Part shown: positions 34,721 through 47,532 of the stretch, piece by piece
Numbering within the stretch: position 1 is the stretch's first letter
Layout: every line of letters begins with the position of its first letter
NCBI RefSeq assembly: GCF_000003815.2
Contig: NC_049985.1
Location: forward strand, 10,204,206-10,268,205
Length of the DNA stretch: 64,000 bases
Source of the DNA: Branchiostoma floridae
Taxonomy: Eukaryota > Chordata > Leptocardii > Amphioxiformes > Branchiostomatidae
Direction: 5' to 3'
Notes under the pieces: generated by a model
Told to the model about the DNA's origin: nothing
The model's input: the letters and a program-made list of their open reading frames with translations, nothing else
Database searches by the model: none
Made by a program: the position numbers and the translations under genes

Positions 34721-37700
34721 TCTGTGATGGAAATGACTGTTAGCAACATTGCTCTAACAAAAGTTAGGAACAGATGCTGTATCTAAATGTAGCTTCCAGC
34801 TGTTTTAGCTATGGTTGTATTTTTTCTGTCTTTCTGGTTAGCTTTGTAATGTAAATGATATTCCAAATATGATAGGTAGCAATGGATGCTTTATCTTGAT
34901 TTATATTACTGTAGTACAGAACTGGAATGAAATATAGAAACAGAATCTGCTGTAGTTTCTAGCCTCCAGTTGTCTAAGTTATGGCATGGTGTGTTCTTAA
35001 TGTCTTATGTGGAATGATATCAAAGTTTCCCTCAGCCTTGCTGCTGTGATGTGAGTTACTTTGCTTATCAAAACAAAGTTGCCCTTAAGACATTTTACTT
35101 CACTGGAGTTCAGGTTGACTGTTGTTAAAGCTTTGTTTTATAGTGAAACCTTGATAGAATCGCAAAAAACGCCAAAGATTAGACAGCATGGCCATCAGTG
35201 TCCACTAAAAGCTCATGTGCATGTTTTCTTGTTGCAGATAACGAGATGTCAAATTTTATCCCTTGACAAGTTGATTTGTTACGTTATGGAAATTAAAGGT
35301 TGAACTTCACCAGATGTCTAGTCTTCCTCAGGATTCCTGGCCTGTTCGTTGACATGATCTATAATGTGTTGTGCAATGATTCATGGTTGTATCTACTGTC
35401 AATAGCCTGAAGTGAGAAGAGCTTTTCCATGTTGTTCATTTATAACTAGAAGGGCAACTTTATCATAGCTGTGATAGCATGTCCTACAGGGAGAAGGCTA
35501 ATATAAAACTTGACAACCAGGCTTTTAAAGTTTTCTCAAGATAATGCAGTGACAGGCCATTTATGTTTGGTGCCTTGATATTTATACCTTAAAGCAAGGA
35601 CATATGTCTTCTAGAAGTCTTTTAAAAGGCTTAGTTTTTAGATTTTCAATTCTCAATGCCATCATTTGAGGACCAATTGTTACAACTGTATGGTTTTGAT
35701 AATATGATAAGAGAAATGATATAGCTGAGTTGCTTTGACTCTCCACTTGCCACATATATTCATGTTTGTATTGAAAACTCAATGATGTGCATGCATGCTA
35801 ACACTTTAAAATAAATATCAGCACAACATACATTTTGTAGTTTAAGTCATATCTGAGGGAGCTGCTTTTTTTATTGGTCTCTTGACATTGTGAGCTGTTT
35901 GAAGTTGACAGGTGACTTACTAAACAGGGCTGCCTATGTGAAATAGGTTTTGGAACATTTCCAATGTACTTGGGCTTGCTTCAACATTTCTAAGGATCTG
36001 GGGAGAGCTATATGTAATTATTTTTCCTCTCTGAAATTACACAAATGGATTTTGGTGAGCGCCTTGTGTAAATTGATAGTCTTATGCATGGTCTGATATT
36101 TCTCAGTCCTGTCAAAACATAGCTCCTGGAATGCAGTACACCACCCAGATTGTTGGGCAGTCTGGACAGAAAAATGTTTAAGTCACTGGGTGGCAGCAAA
36201 ATGTTATGACCTTGATCTCTCTGGAATCTCAGTTCAGTTCAGTCAATGCCTACACTTTGTGTAGTAGTTGGTTTGTCAAGCTGAGAGATTTCGAAGGCCT
36301 CCATTCCCTCCCAGATGCAAAGAAAAGCTTGTGAGGTTAGAAAAAGAAATGGAGAGTTGCTACATCATGAGAGTTAATAGCTTCTCCCACACATAACCTC
36401 CCTCATGTAACACAGAGCATGCCTATTTTCAGGGTCACCAGTTCCATTTCCAAAAGCTCCCTGTAGGTCTGCTTTTTCCTGGTATCTTTTGGAGCAGGTG
36501 ATGCTCACAACAACATGATGTAGATCTTGCTTCTTCAGAATCTGCATATTCTTACCGACTGTAAATATTTCCATTGTTGGCACACAACTTGCAAATTTGT
36601 TAGTATCTTACCCTTTAAAAAAGAAAAAAAAGGCTGAAATTAAGGGTAATGTTTGAAAGGAATCACAAGGTCTTAAGCTTTTATTCTTATCCAAATACAC
36701 CAGGTGTCCCATACTGTACTTGATGAGTGTGTTAAATTTCAATGTTTCATCGTTTGGAAAAAAAGTAGAAAATGAAAGAGTTGGGTGAAAAATTAGTGCA
36801 AAGGATGATGTAACCGGCCAGAGAAACTGTTGTCCATAGCTCCTGTGGCAAATTTTATTTATTCTAGTCAATTAAACAGAGTTTACAGGAGGCTACTATT
36901 AAAACTAGACTGTCAGGTAGAAACTATGCTTGTTAGCAACCACAGACATTTGAGATGTTGGGTTCAGTGACCCCTTCTGCTGTTCTGTGTTGTTTGTTGT
37001 CAATCTACCTGTTTGAAGTAATGGACCCCTCCCCTGTGGTTTGCACTGCTGAGCTAGAGCCAGTTAAGTCATGATTTATGTACTGCAGCTGGCAGTTCCT
37101 GCAGGCTGTTGTTGTTTAATAGTTGGAGACTCTCATCCTGTTTTGTTGTCCTGCGTTATGAGATAGAGATGCCATTAGTTCTTAAAGGGTACAAAATGTA
37201 GTTAGTACTCCATTTCTGTTGTGTATAGGGCAGTGCATCACTAGATTGTGTGGCAAACAACAGAGTTGACGGATACAGATTTGCAGTGTTTTTGTCTAAC
37301 TTAAACTGAATGTATGAGCATTTTTTGCACTGCAACTTTCCGCAAGAAAACATTATTTTGTCAAGGTAGATAGCCTCTCCTCAGCTTACTGTTTAGTCAG
37401 CATTACTCCCAAAGTGTGGTTTAAGTATTTTTCAAACTTCAGAGATCATGGTTTCGAGATTTTGTTTCCCTTTGATCACTGGATGAGACTTTTAGTATAA
37501 TGGATAGGCAGTTTTGATGGTTACTAATTCTATGAGAATGTGCCCTTTTTGTTTTGTTTTGTCAGTAAACCTTTCTTGCATATTACATGTTCTCTAATGG
37601 ACTCCCAAGCCCCCAGGATTACAAAACTTCATAATGTGGGATCAAAGAAGGATGGAATTGGATTTTGTCCAAAAAATCTTGCGGCTAATAGTTCCCCAGA

Positions 37701-38006
37701 CATCTTACGCTGCAATGGGGAAGATTATAGCATTAAGAGCAGTATGAATTATGTCTTTAATATCTAACTTGGCAGGACATAATCTACTTCAGACAATGAT
37801 AAGTTTTACATCAGATACATTGATACACAGATATACAAATTCCAACTTGAAGGAGGATTTATCTATATTACATATTTGTAGTGAACTTAGAGATACAAGC
37901 TTCTTCAATTCTTAATGTGATATCACAATGAAATATCTCTTTATTGTATATCAACCATACTAATTTCAGTTGTATCAAGAATTCTGTGACCATTTAGATG
38001 CACATA

Positions 38007-38092
38007 TATTAAAAGGGAAAGAAAGAATGAACGATGGGAGGCAGACAGAGGGAGGAAAAGAGAGAAGGGAGGAAAAGAAAGAGAGAAGACAT
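38007..38092 (+). repeat. Purine-rich tract
   Basis: About 85 bp almost entirely of A and G (GGGAAAGAAAGAATG, then GAGGGAGGAAAAGAGAG), interrupted by few pyrimidines. Low complexity. Confidence 0.8.
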
Positions 38093-39753
38093 ATGAGAAC
38101 TCCTTAGCTAAAAGGATAGAATAATGGTGACACAAAAGGCATAAGATATCAAAGGCATTCTTTGCTCAAGGACAAGGGTCATACAGCCTGCATATCGTAT
38201 CATCATACACGGCGTCCTGCACTCATGATCAATGCTTCTCAGCTTGTATCTGCACCTCACAGCCATCTGCCGAGTTCTGGGGGGAAGTTGATCAATGGAC
38301 CAGCGTCCCAAGGGTGTTGATATCATCCCAGACCTCAGAGTTATTGATCGTCTTATCATCCTGCAAAAAAAAAAAAAAAATCAGGCAGACTGTAGACATG
38401 GAGCTGAATTATTGATAAGCACTGCTGGACTTGTCTTTCTGAAGTCACTTCTTTGATTTTCATATACGTGCAGTCGGCATCTAGAGGCAGAGTGCAGTAT
38501 GCCTTTGATAGATCTAGATCCTTGGAAGTTTCTACAGGTGATGATGTCTTTGGCCGTGCATTGCACCTTCGGTAAGGAGAAGAAAACAGACTTGAGGCTG
38601 TAGGTAAGGCTGCTTGAATGTTGTTAAGTGTTAAGTGTTAAACAGATTTTCGGCTCTTTTTTTGTCATATAAATATGCAGGTAAATATCCAACACAAAAA
38701 TTGGACTCAGCCAAATTTTGGATTGAACAGCACCAGTCTTTGTCAAGGAATGAATGAACAATCCACTGCCGCCGTGATGTCACGTTATGCAGATAGAACA
38801 TGTGACTCAGTAAGCAATGGATCATAGGTTGCAGGAAGTCTATGGCGCCCACGGTCTCTGTTCAGGGATGGTTGTAAAGCTCTGATGTACTACTAGATGG
38901 CTTCTTCCTTCTAGCGAAGAAGACTTGCTGACCTTACAGCTCATTACTTGAACATACTGTCATTGTTGCATTACAAAATGAGCATAGTCTAAATAAGTTA
39001 GTGAATGTCCTTGGCATTAACTGTGGCAAGGACTTTTCTCAGTTCTAGGAACATATAGCTCAATTCTTTATGCATGCCCATCTCCTGGCTCTCAATCCTC
39101 CAACAGTCAACAATTCATCTAACTCACATCGCTCATCCAGAATGTAGAACTCTCACGCTTCTAACCTACTGGGTTATCAGTCATATACCACTTCAAGTGT
39201 GACAATGATGAATTTGTTGGCACCGACAGTTACTGGCCTGAACGGGGAATAACAAATTACTTGCTTGTAAGTCACCATTCCTGGCCGGACAACTCTGTCA
39301 GCCATCGTGAGGTTTACAGGCAAAGAGGTTTGGTTTTGGTTTCAGGGAATTTTGACATTGATGAATGAAGGGACATCATAGAGTTGCATCCAAATAGAGA
39401 CACCTGTTCTCAGGTAGTCGGTGTAAGGGTTACATTAAACCAATTCCTTATCATTTATTTAAAAGCTACCTAACTCTACAACAGACCCGAGACAGCCTGC
39501 TGATGTGCCCTATGAGGCAGAGACTGTCATTCTTGTATAGGACTGTTTGGTCATAACCAAAGATGCAGGGCTGATTTTGCCACAGTCATTGCTGACCAAA
39601 GGGGGCCATATATATACCTAACTAACCCAAATAGTATTGAAGCATGGATCTAACTATGAATCTTTATCAACTCTTCATTGAGCATGTCATAGGACCTAGT
39701 GGTTACAACGGTGAAAGTAAATCTACAGTACTTCTATGAACCAGTACATGGCT

Positions 39754-39852
39754 GGTAGTGCAGGTTAGGTGCAGGTGGGCATTGGAGATACCTGCATAAC
39801 TACAGTTTTATGTGTGCTAACCTGCATATGCAGGTGGGACCTTGAGCTCTGA
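39754..39852 (-). repeat. Opposite-strand fragment of the AGGGCTCAAAATAC family
   Basis: On the minus strand it begins AGAGCTCAAGGTCCCACC, continues TGCATATGCAGGTTAGC, and later has TGCAGGTATCTCCAATG. These are the same end and sub-end motifs seen at 12751-13047. Confidence 0.38.
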
Positions 39853-40680
39853 GATGCATCCACAAATAAATGATGACTGTATCAGTGAGTGTTTTACAAT
39901 GGACATGAGCGCACAGTCTTATGAGACACCTTCATGTGAAAGACAAATGGTCCGCATTTGATTGCTCCCTTTTGTGGCAGTATTCGTGTCTGCTATGCAA
40001 GGACACTACCCACTGTTGTGTATCATTAAATATTGAAGGGCTGTAAAAAAATAATCTCTGGAAATGATTTTGGATACCGTGTGACAGTTATAAAAGCCTT
40101 TAATGGCTAGGTTTCAATTGATCTCTTGCTACCTGCCCAGGATTTATCCAGCTATATTATACTTATCATTAAGAATTAAAGAATATCGCCTTTGCGTTTG
40201 AAGCTGAAATAGAAACAACGGTGCCAGGGGGAAAGCAGTTCGCGGTACGGTGACCCCATTATCTTGCACAATAGGTTCCTCCGAATCTTCGTGTAATGAT
40301 GAATTATTAAGAAGCCATCTATAACTCTCTCAGTGCCTACAGAGAATATGGAAGATCTTGGATTTGCTAGAAAGGCTTTTGTACTTTTTTGATGATTGAT
40401 ATTTATATTGATCATAGAGGTTTTGATAATAAGTGTTGACTACTGTTATTGCAGCAACTAAATGGCCAGGCAAGGTGATGCTATAAAAGTTTGGAAGGTG
40501 GTGACGTACAGGACAGTTCAATAAAGATTAGCCTTTTAGTACCTAAAAACTTGAAATAAACAGCACAATGCAAAGTTTACTGCTTTTTAAGAAATTTGAA
40601 ATCGTTTGTAACTTGAGATCTTGAAATCTTGACATTTTTCAGAAAATCTAGGATCTTTCAGATTTTCTTTTATTTTCGCC
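39853..40680. other. Non-coding sequence
   Basis: No gene or element recognised. Confidence 0.4.
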
Positions 40681-40848
40681 TTATTTTTATGACGCCTGAT
40701 TAATGCCATTATTCTTTGTATAGTCTGTGTGACTCAAACTCTGCTGTCCTGGGCAGTAACTGGCCCCTCCTCATCTATAGGAGGCCGACTGATGTTGGGT
40801 CGGCTGCTTTAATTTAGTTTAAGCGAGATTTAATGAGGCTATGCTACG
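40681..40848 (+). repeat. Dispersed repeat adjoining the reverse-transcriptase fragment
   Basis: Contains AGTCTGTGTGACTCAAACTC, CAGTAACTGGCCC and GATGTTGGGTCGGCTGC. These align to the reverse complement of 44600-44702 through GATTTAATGAGGCTAT. Two copies in opposite orientation within 4 kb show it is a mobile or dispersed family. Whether it is part of the same LINE as the adjacent RT frame is unclear. Confidence 0.6.
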
Positions 40849-40851
40849 TGT

Positions 40852-41685
40852 GGCTTGGCTCAAGGCACAAAGCTCGGACCAATTGTCTTCATAGCCCATG
40901 TTAACGAACTACCCAGCATTGTAGCTTCTCCATCTTGGGCATTTGTAGACGATCTCAACCTTGTTGAGTCCCGACTGCTGTCCCAACCACCCAACATACA
41001 GGACGATCTGGACCATCTTTCAGGTTGGACTGAGGACAACAGCATGAAGCTCAATCCGGGCAAATGCAAAGTAATCTGTTTTTCCCGCATCCCACCACCA
41101 CCTCCAGTTCTCAACATCAACGGCCACCAGTTAACAGTTGTCAAAGTAGCCAAGTGTCTTGGAGTTACATTTCAAGACGACTTGAGGTGGGACACTCACG
41201 TCACAGAAACATCCAAGAAGGGAAACCAGAGGCTGCACATCCTATGCAGACTACGTCAATTCGACTTACCAACCGAAGACCTCGTAACGGTATATACATG
41301 TTACGTCCGCCCTGTGCTGGAGTACGCCGCGCCACTCTGGCATCCGGGCTTGACAATAAAGCAACGTGATCAGATCGAACGCATCCAGCGACGGGCTACC
41401 GGAATAATCCTGGGCAGGAAGTTTTCTACCTACGCTTTAGCATGTGAAGTTCTCCAACTGCAAACACTGGAGGAACGCAGGGTCAAGCTTTGTGTAAAAT
41501 TCGCCAGGAATGTCCTCACCTCGGACCTCTACAGGGACTGGCTACCACAGTCAAGAGGTGATGTTAGTGGTAGGGAGACAAGAAATGGAAATAAGCTTGA
41601 CTACATGCCAGTGCGCACGAAGCGCTTCAAAACAAGCCCAATACCATACCTAACCCATCTCTTGAACGAACATGTGCTTAAATAG
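40852..41685 (+). pseudogene. 5'-truncated non-LTR reverse transcriptase (CR1/jockey-like)
   Basis: About 277 codons of an ORF2-type protein, starting inside RT motif 4 (QGTKLGP, residues 3-9 from 40855). It keeps the catalytic FVDD box (residues 30-33, the YADD equivalent), then MKLNPGKCKVICF near residue 63 and KCLGVTFQDDLRWDTHV near residue 99, then the C-terminal thumb and connection region. The full ORF2 of such elements is near 900-1000 residues, so endonuclease and the N-terminal RT are missing. The frame is intact to its stop, suggesting fairly recent insertion. There is no ATG at the head; the open frame begins after a stop at 40834. Not a host gene. Confidence 0.88.
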
Positions 41686-41885
41686 CCGGTCTTTGTACAT
41701 ATTGTATTACATGTATATTTATATTAGAATCTATTGTCTTAACCTTTTTAATGTATTTATTGATGGAGCAAATTGTTTTAATATAGTGGCTTACACGCAA
41801 TTCAGCCTACGGCTGCGAGATGTCCACTCATATCTTAGATTGTAATTGTATTGTAATGTTGGTGCGATGGAAATTAACCAAGTTA
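41686..41885 (+). mobile_element. 3' untranslated tail of the LINE fragment
   Basis: Directly follows the RT stop. ACGCAATTCAGCCTACGGCT, then GCGAGATGTCCACTCAT, resembles CR1-type 3' regions in invertebrates from memory. The exact 3' end and target duplication are not visible. Confidence 0.4.
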
Positions 41886-44599
41886 TATGTACAGTGCCAT
41901 GGAAGTCTGCTTTATATAAGCTGTAGAAGTACCCTGTCAAAGTACCCTGTCCAGTCCAAAATTAATCTGCAAAACACCTTTTCTATCTTTTTAGTCCATA
42001 AAACCATTGAAGACAATGTTCGAAGTTCAAGGTGGACCTGGTGCTGTGTTAAGCTTTGTTAATTGTCTTATATAACAGTTTGTTTGTATTGGCTTTACTG
42101 AAATGATACAAGTAAAACACTTAGAATGGCCTGTCTCAGACGTTTAATACTCCACAGGTACACACAGTCCAAATATTGCTTTGAAATATCGATCACAAAG
42201 CACCTTCACTCTGGGGTGCCCTGGCATAAGCATATTTCTTGGAGATGTGGCATTAGTGTAAGGCTAGTGATAAATGTTTCCTATGCAGGAAGATTATGCC
42301 ATAAGTCCACTTCCTCACCAGTCCATTGATTGCTACTTAGGAGGAGGATAAAAGAAGGTTCCAAGGGAGTCCCTTACCACAAGGTTATTTGTCTTGTCAT
42401 CATTACCTCCACATGGGGCAACTACAGCAGGTGATCACTTTCCTTGACTGTCATTCCACAGAATACACATTTTTTGCATGATCTATGGACTATTATCTAA
42501 CAGTTATGGAAGATGTATATCATTTATGAGAGCTTTTAACGTCTTTGGGTATTATTTCAGTGCACAACTATTTTTCAGATAGAGGTGTGAATCACTTATT
42601 TTCATTCTCCATTTATGTTGCTCTAATACGCTGATAAAGATCTTTTATATTTTTACTTGTTAGCCAATTTATTTTATTGATTCATATAAAAGATTTGTTA
42701 TCTTCACTTTTGTTGTAGCCCAATGATTTGAATCATTGTCCCTAAAGTTTTGGCTTGTAAAGCAACCCAAAAGAAGCTTTTATTGCACACTTTGAGCATA
42801 TACTAACTAGAATTGAGGTGTTTTTAAAAATTAACTGGCTAGTCTTCCCAGGCTAGTACATCAGGTCAATTGTTTATGCTATAGAAGTAAAACTTCTAAG
42901 TGGATATCTTAATAATTATCAGAAATAACTTTGTTTGAAATTTTTAATACTACACTTTCAGTTGATTATACAGCATAATGACATAACAAGCCATTAGATG
43001 TATTTACATGTAGGACTTAGATTTAGACTAAATTAGAGCTAGCATTTTGATTAGAAGTCAAATGTAATTGTTCTCCATCTATTGTTTTCTTTTTCGTTGC
43101 AATTAGCCTGTAGCAAGTTATTGCAATTATAAAGTTATCATTGTAAGCTGAGCTACTGCCGTATACCTACAAAGCTGATGTGTTACAATAGAAGCTGGTT
43201 ATACAGGTTGACTGAACCAGAAGTGCTGTCGTGTTCTAGTCCTTGTTGTGAAAGACAGTGTCACCGTGATAAATCTGAGTCCTTGTAGCACAATGAGTCC
43301 TTAAAGACGTCGCTTCATCGTGCCATCCCTGTGATGAAGGAAGAAAGTCGTGGTATATCTTCAAAGGGTTCCAATCTCATGAGGGACTGGAGCTGTAATA
43401 TAGTCGATAAATCCTGCTCGTCTTTATTGCCCAGCCTCGATTCCTCATGTCCCGGCTTGCGCATCACCCTGTCCAGCCTGTCAGGCTATGATTAGCCACG
43501 GGATCTTCCAGTCAATTTCCCGTTATCTCTCTTTCCCCTCACCCCCTGACCTGCACTCAATACCACAAAGCAGCCATTATTTCAACCTCAATAGCTCCAA
43601 TAACAAGGCAAGGCGACTGACGACGATCCTCCGATGGTCTGTTCTCTGTCGCTGAGTGATGGCGCCGTCGACTTCAAAGCAGGTCAGAGCGAAGAGGAAT
43701 GCGAGCTCTGGAGGAATGCAAGGGGGAAGATCCAATTTGTTGTCTTTCCTGTGGAATCTCTCTCAGTTTCATCACGAGTTGTCCCCTGCAGCAATTCACC
43801 TGGAAGTGCTTGGATAGTGCAGCTGCTGCAATGATTTGTTCCACTTGTTTCGGATCCTACAATTTTTAAGTTCTTCTAAGCTTGCCTCGTAAATCGAAGG
43901 AAATGAAATTGGCATTGCGTTTTTGATGCAGTTGCACTGGGCTTACTGAGTCATGATTTGTGCAGAGTTCTAATCTCATAAAAAAGGACATGTAAAGGAC
44001 ATTTTATAATGGCACCACCCCTGAAATCTGCATACAACATGTGCCAAGTTTAATGCTTGTATCATCATCTGAGCAATTTTTCAACAATGGCCAACTCTAC
44101 AAGGGCTTTCTGTAACTGTTGGTTCCAAAATAGGAGGAGTTTAAGGTTGACTCATGTCGAGAATGGTATTTGTTTATTTTTCTAAAGAAAAGGAAGCAGC
44201 AAATCTGAAAACCAAGAAATTACAAAATGTAGTCTGTATGGCATTAGCAAGGCGGGAAGTTAAGTTTTCCCTCCCAACCGTTCCCATATCTTACACACAG
44301 ACAAGTAGTCTACAGAGAGCTTATGTAACTGCATGAAAAAATCAATAGCTTATCTATTAATCCCTTTGATGAATTGTACCCTATGAGGATATTTCAATGC
44401 AGTACCTTTTAGGGGGTATCAGTTATTGAGTCAGCTTTGAGAGTTTTAAAGGCTTGGTCATGCAGACTGCACTGATAATCTCGGCTGATAATCAGAGAAA
44501 GATTGATGGAACTTTTCTTCCAATTTTTTTCCACCATGGAAGTGGTACCATTAGATGGGATCTTTTGATAGTACGAAAACTTTCTCATTGGTGCAAAAA
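41886..44599. other. Non-coding sequence
   Basis: No supported gene. AT-rich except for a GC-richer island at 43260-43830, listed separately. Confidence 0.4.
43260..43830. promoter_or_regulatory. GC-richer non-coding island, possible conserved element
   Basis: Stands out from AT-rich flanks and contains blocks such as CAGGCTATGATTAGCCACGG and CCATTATTTCAACCTCAATA with homeodomain-like cores (ATTA, GATTA). The only frame (66 aa) has no recognised domain. Regulatory function is inference from composition only. Confidence 0.22.
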
Positions 44600-44702
44600 T
44601 AGCCTAATTAAATCTAGCTAATAGCAGCCCACCCAACATCTGCCAGGGGACGGGCCAGTTACAGCAGAGTTTGAGTTACACAGACTAGTACAAAAATAAA
44701 GC
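44600..44702 (-). repeat. Opposite-strand copy of the 40.7 kb dispersed repeat
   Basis: On the minus strand it reads TAGTCTGTGTAACTCAAACTC, CTGTAACTGGCCCGTCCCC, CAGATGTTGGGTGGGCTGC, matching 40720-40848 with small indels. It is not followed by reverse transcriptase sequence here. Confidence 0.6.
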
Positions 44703-45586
44703 AACCAAGTTGTCATGGTTTAACAGCTAGCTGCAATCAATTAATCAATGAACCAACAGGTTGGTGGTTCCATTCCCAAAGCTAAGACTGGTTGCTGGTT
44801 AAGGATACTGAGTTGCATCTCAAACACTTCTGAAATTAGACTGAAATGACTTCTGAAACATGCTCAAGGCGGCTGAATAGACAGATAGTGATGACTATAT
44901 TTCTTGACAATGCCAGCCGTTGCCAGTTAGCAACCTCATGACAACTGGAGGTTTGAACAATTCCTACGGCAGCCTGGGGAAAGCAAATATCTCCACCTTC
45001 CATGGGAAGTGGTCCTCTCAACACCTGCAGAGGTAGGATGCTCAAGGTCATGACCTTGGGGACGTCCGTCAGAGTAAGATGGATGACAAGTGCTGACTAA
45101 CCGGACAGAAGGAATGTTTAGGGTAAACAGGTGGAGTGTTTGAGTGTTGATGATGTAGATGAGTGTTGCCTGTATGGCTGTAGGGTAACTTAGCCGCACC
45201 AACTTCTTCGGTTCTACAGGTTCTTGGGTTAAACCAAGGATACTGCTGAGCTGGAAGAACATCATGAAAACAGTGTCTGATGCTAAAGTCGGCACAACTT
45301 GGTAACATGTTAATTTCATTTTCATGACTTTGTCCTGAGATTTAAATATATAAATATATGGTGAACTGTATGAAATGAAATGGTGAGATGTATGTTCATG
45401 AGGACTGTGCCTGCATGGTGGGTAAAGGTTGCACAACTTGCACGTCTACCCTGGTACAAACAGTTTTCAGAGACTGGATATACATTATAGTTCATTTTCA
45501 GTTTTCCGGGGGCCTTCTTTTTTCATCACATCCACACTAAAACTTCAGTTGAAGAAGTCTTAGCATATCAGTTGGTGTATCCTAAC
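44703..45586. other. Non-coding sequence
   Basis: Contains a MITE-family end at 45191-45233. A 166-codon minus-strand frame (44936-45436) overlaps that repeat and shows no domain. No gene claimed. Confidence 0.4.
45191..45233 (-). repeat. Lone end of the GGCCACACC MITE family
   Basis: Reads AGCCGCACCAACTTCTTCGG, then CAGGTTCTTGGGTTAAACC, a recognisable left end with a small insertion. No clear partner. Confidence 0.38.
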
Positions 45587-45608
45587 CCTCTGTGAAAATT
45601 CAAGCGTC

Positions 45609-45850
45609 CGAAACTGCCAGGACGGCGTCTACAAGCGTCCAAAGGCGTCCGAGCGCGTTTCAGACGTTCTGGACGCGTTCATTGCCGTCCGAAACGGCCG
45701 CGGACACATCGTGAGCGTCCGTGCCGTTCTGTCAGTTTTTATGGTGAACGCCCGAACGGCTGAAAGACCTTCCATTGCCGTCGGAGACGGCCACTGATGG
45801 GGCTATAAAATACTTAGTCACCCGACGCCGGCAGACGGCTGCGTCTTTTC
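45609..45850. repeat. GC-rich left subterminal repeat zone
   Basis: Dense CGTCC, GTCCG and GACGGC words on both strands, for example GCGTCCAAAGGCGTCCGAGC. They probably represent subterminal repeats of the enclosing element, where transposase could bind, but that role is inference. Confidence 0.6.
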
Positions 45851-46509
45851 TTATGATCCCCACGGGAAACATGACGTTTTAACTTCTGCACATGCGCCAA
45901 TTTCAGCGGGTGAATTCGAATTTCAGACCGTTGAACACTCCGGCGGTTGCAGGACTTATGTTCAGAAGGTGACTATTTCTGTGGATTTCATGCCCGTTTG
46001 TTAAATTTTGAGCACTTTTGGACCAAGGACTTCACGTCTAGACGTAGCAGCTAATGTTTGTGCGACATTGTGCTGAGGTTGGGTTTACGGCGATGACTGT
46101 ATCCGTTATTTATACTAAAAAGAATGTACAAAAATTATTTGTCGTGCGCCGACAAGGGGGAAAAAATTATACTACTTACTCGAAGCAGCAAACCTTGGAC
46201 AGCAGAAATCACAGATGTGACAGACGTCAAAAGAAGCAGCGGTTCTTCCGTTAGCTGATTGTCGATACTTTGCAGGCGCCGGTAAGTGAATACTTCGCAT
46301 TTTATTCTAATTTTTTGTACATTCATCTGTTGCAAAGTTTACCGACGACTTGTTGTTACGGGTGCCCTCCCCACATACGCGAAGAAATGATAAAATTTAG
46401 GATCTTGTTTTGATGCCACAAAATAAAAAGAATTATGAACACGTTGTAGAATACTTGTAAAAACTAGAAAGGCCGACATTTGCTTGAGAGCACATGCAGC
46501 ATATTTCAG

Positions 46510-47255
46510 CCAACTCCCTCCCCATGCAACAATAGACTATTCCAAAATCACCCATGTGCAAAAATCGAACACTTTTGTTTAAAAGTCATTTCCACTAATG
46601 ACACATAATGAAACACCCAAAAATGAATCTTACGAAATTCCTAGTGCAAGAATGGACTCTTCCAGTGCACCCCATGTGAATTTGCACAATAGACCAGTCC
46701 AGAAATACTCCCACTGAAAACATGGCCAAGGTTGAACTAAGCAAAAAAGGCATGAAAAGGTAAAATAGACCAGTCCAAAAACACTTCCACTAAAAATGGA
46801 ATATTGAATCATCACCTTTCTAAAACTAAATTTGAAAACATCCCCATGCAAGAATGGACTCTTCTTGCGATGCCCCTATATAGAGTGGTGCAGTCCAAAA
46901 ATACATCTGCTAAAATTGGACTTGGACGTAATCACAAAGTCCCAAAAATGGATTTTAAAAATCCCCCCATGTAAGGATGGACTCTTCCAGCACAACCTAT
47001 GTAAAATTGCAAAGTTGACCAGTCAAAAAATAACCACACTGAAACACTTTGACGTATCAAATCACCAAAGTCCATAAACAAATTTTAAAAAAATGCCCCC
47101 CTCCATGCAAGAATGTACTCTTCCAGTACACCCCATGTAAAATTGCAAAATAGTCCAGTTCAAAAATACTCCCACTGAGAGACATTATATAGTCAACAGT
47201 CCAAAGATGAATTTAAAAAATATGTACCCCCTCCGTGCCAGAATGGACTCATCCA
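46510..47255 (+). repeat. Degenerate satellite, about 130-bp period
   Basis: The anchor GCAAGAATGGACTCTTCCAG (with variants) recurs at about 46516, 46647, 46848, 46972, 47108 and 47237. Each is followed by CCCCATGTAAAATTGCA, then ACCAGTCCAAAAATAC and CCCACTGAAA. Intervals are 131, 201, 124, 136 and 129 bp; the long one holds an extra partial unit. Non-coding; frames crossing it are short. Confidence 0.8.
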
Positions 47256-47532
47256 GATAACACCGGGCTCACTGATTGGCTGCCAATCCCCTTCGGGATG
47301 TTGACTCAGGCTACGTGATTGGATGCCTCTTTAATCAAGTTACTAGTTTATATAGACATGTGCACATGCTGTCTTCAGGTGGGAGAGGTCAACGACCTCA
47401 AGGTCGTTGACCCTCTGGCCAGTGGAGAATTACCAAAAAAGTCCCCAAATATATCATTTTGAAGTGGTTTATGCCAGAAATTATACATGGGTCATTTGAA
47501 TGAATATCTAGTGCACCTATTTACCAAAATGT

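Larger units (their letters stand above)
34214..39753. other. Non-coding sequence with simple repeats
   Basis: No supported gene. Holds a tRNA-like SINE fragment near 34641, a purine-rich tract near 38007-38092 and a 16-base A run at 38365-38380. The 38.14-38.36 kb stretch is GC-richer and gene-free. Confidence 0.4.

Noticed and set aside
44741-44780. GGTGGTTCCATTCCC as a tRNA B box
   Set aside because: Only loosely matches the B-box consensus, and no A box or tRNA fold is apparent.
44936-45436. 166-codon minus-strand open frame
   Set aside because: It runs through a MITE-family end, has no domain or splice context, and its composition is not protein-like throughout.
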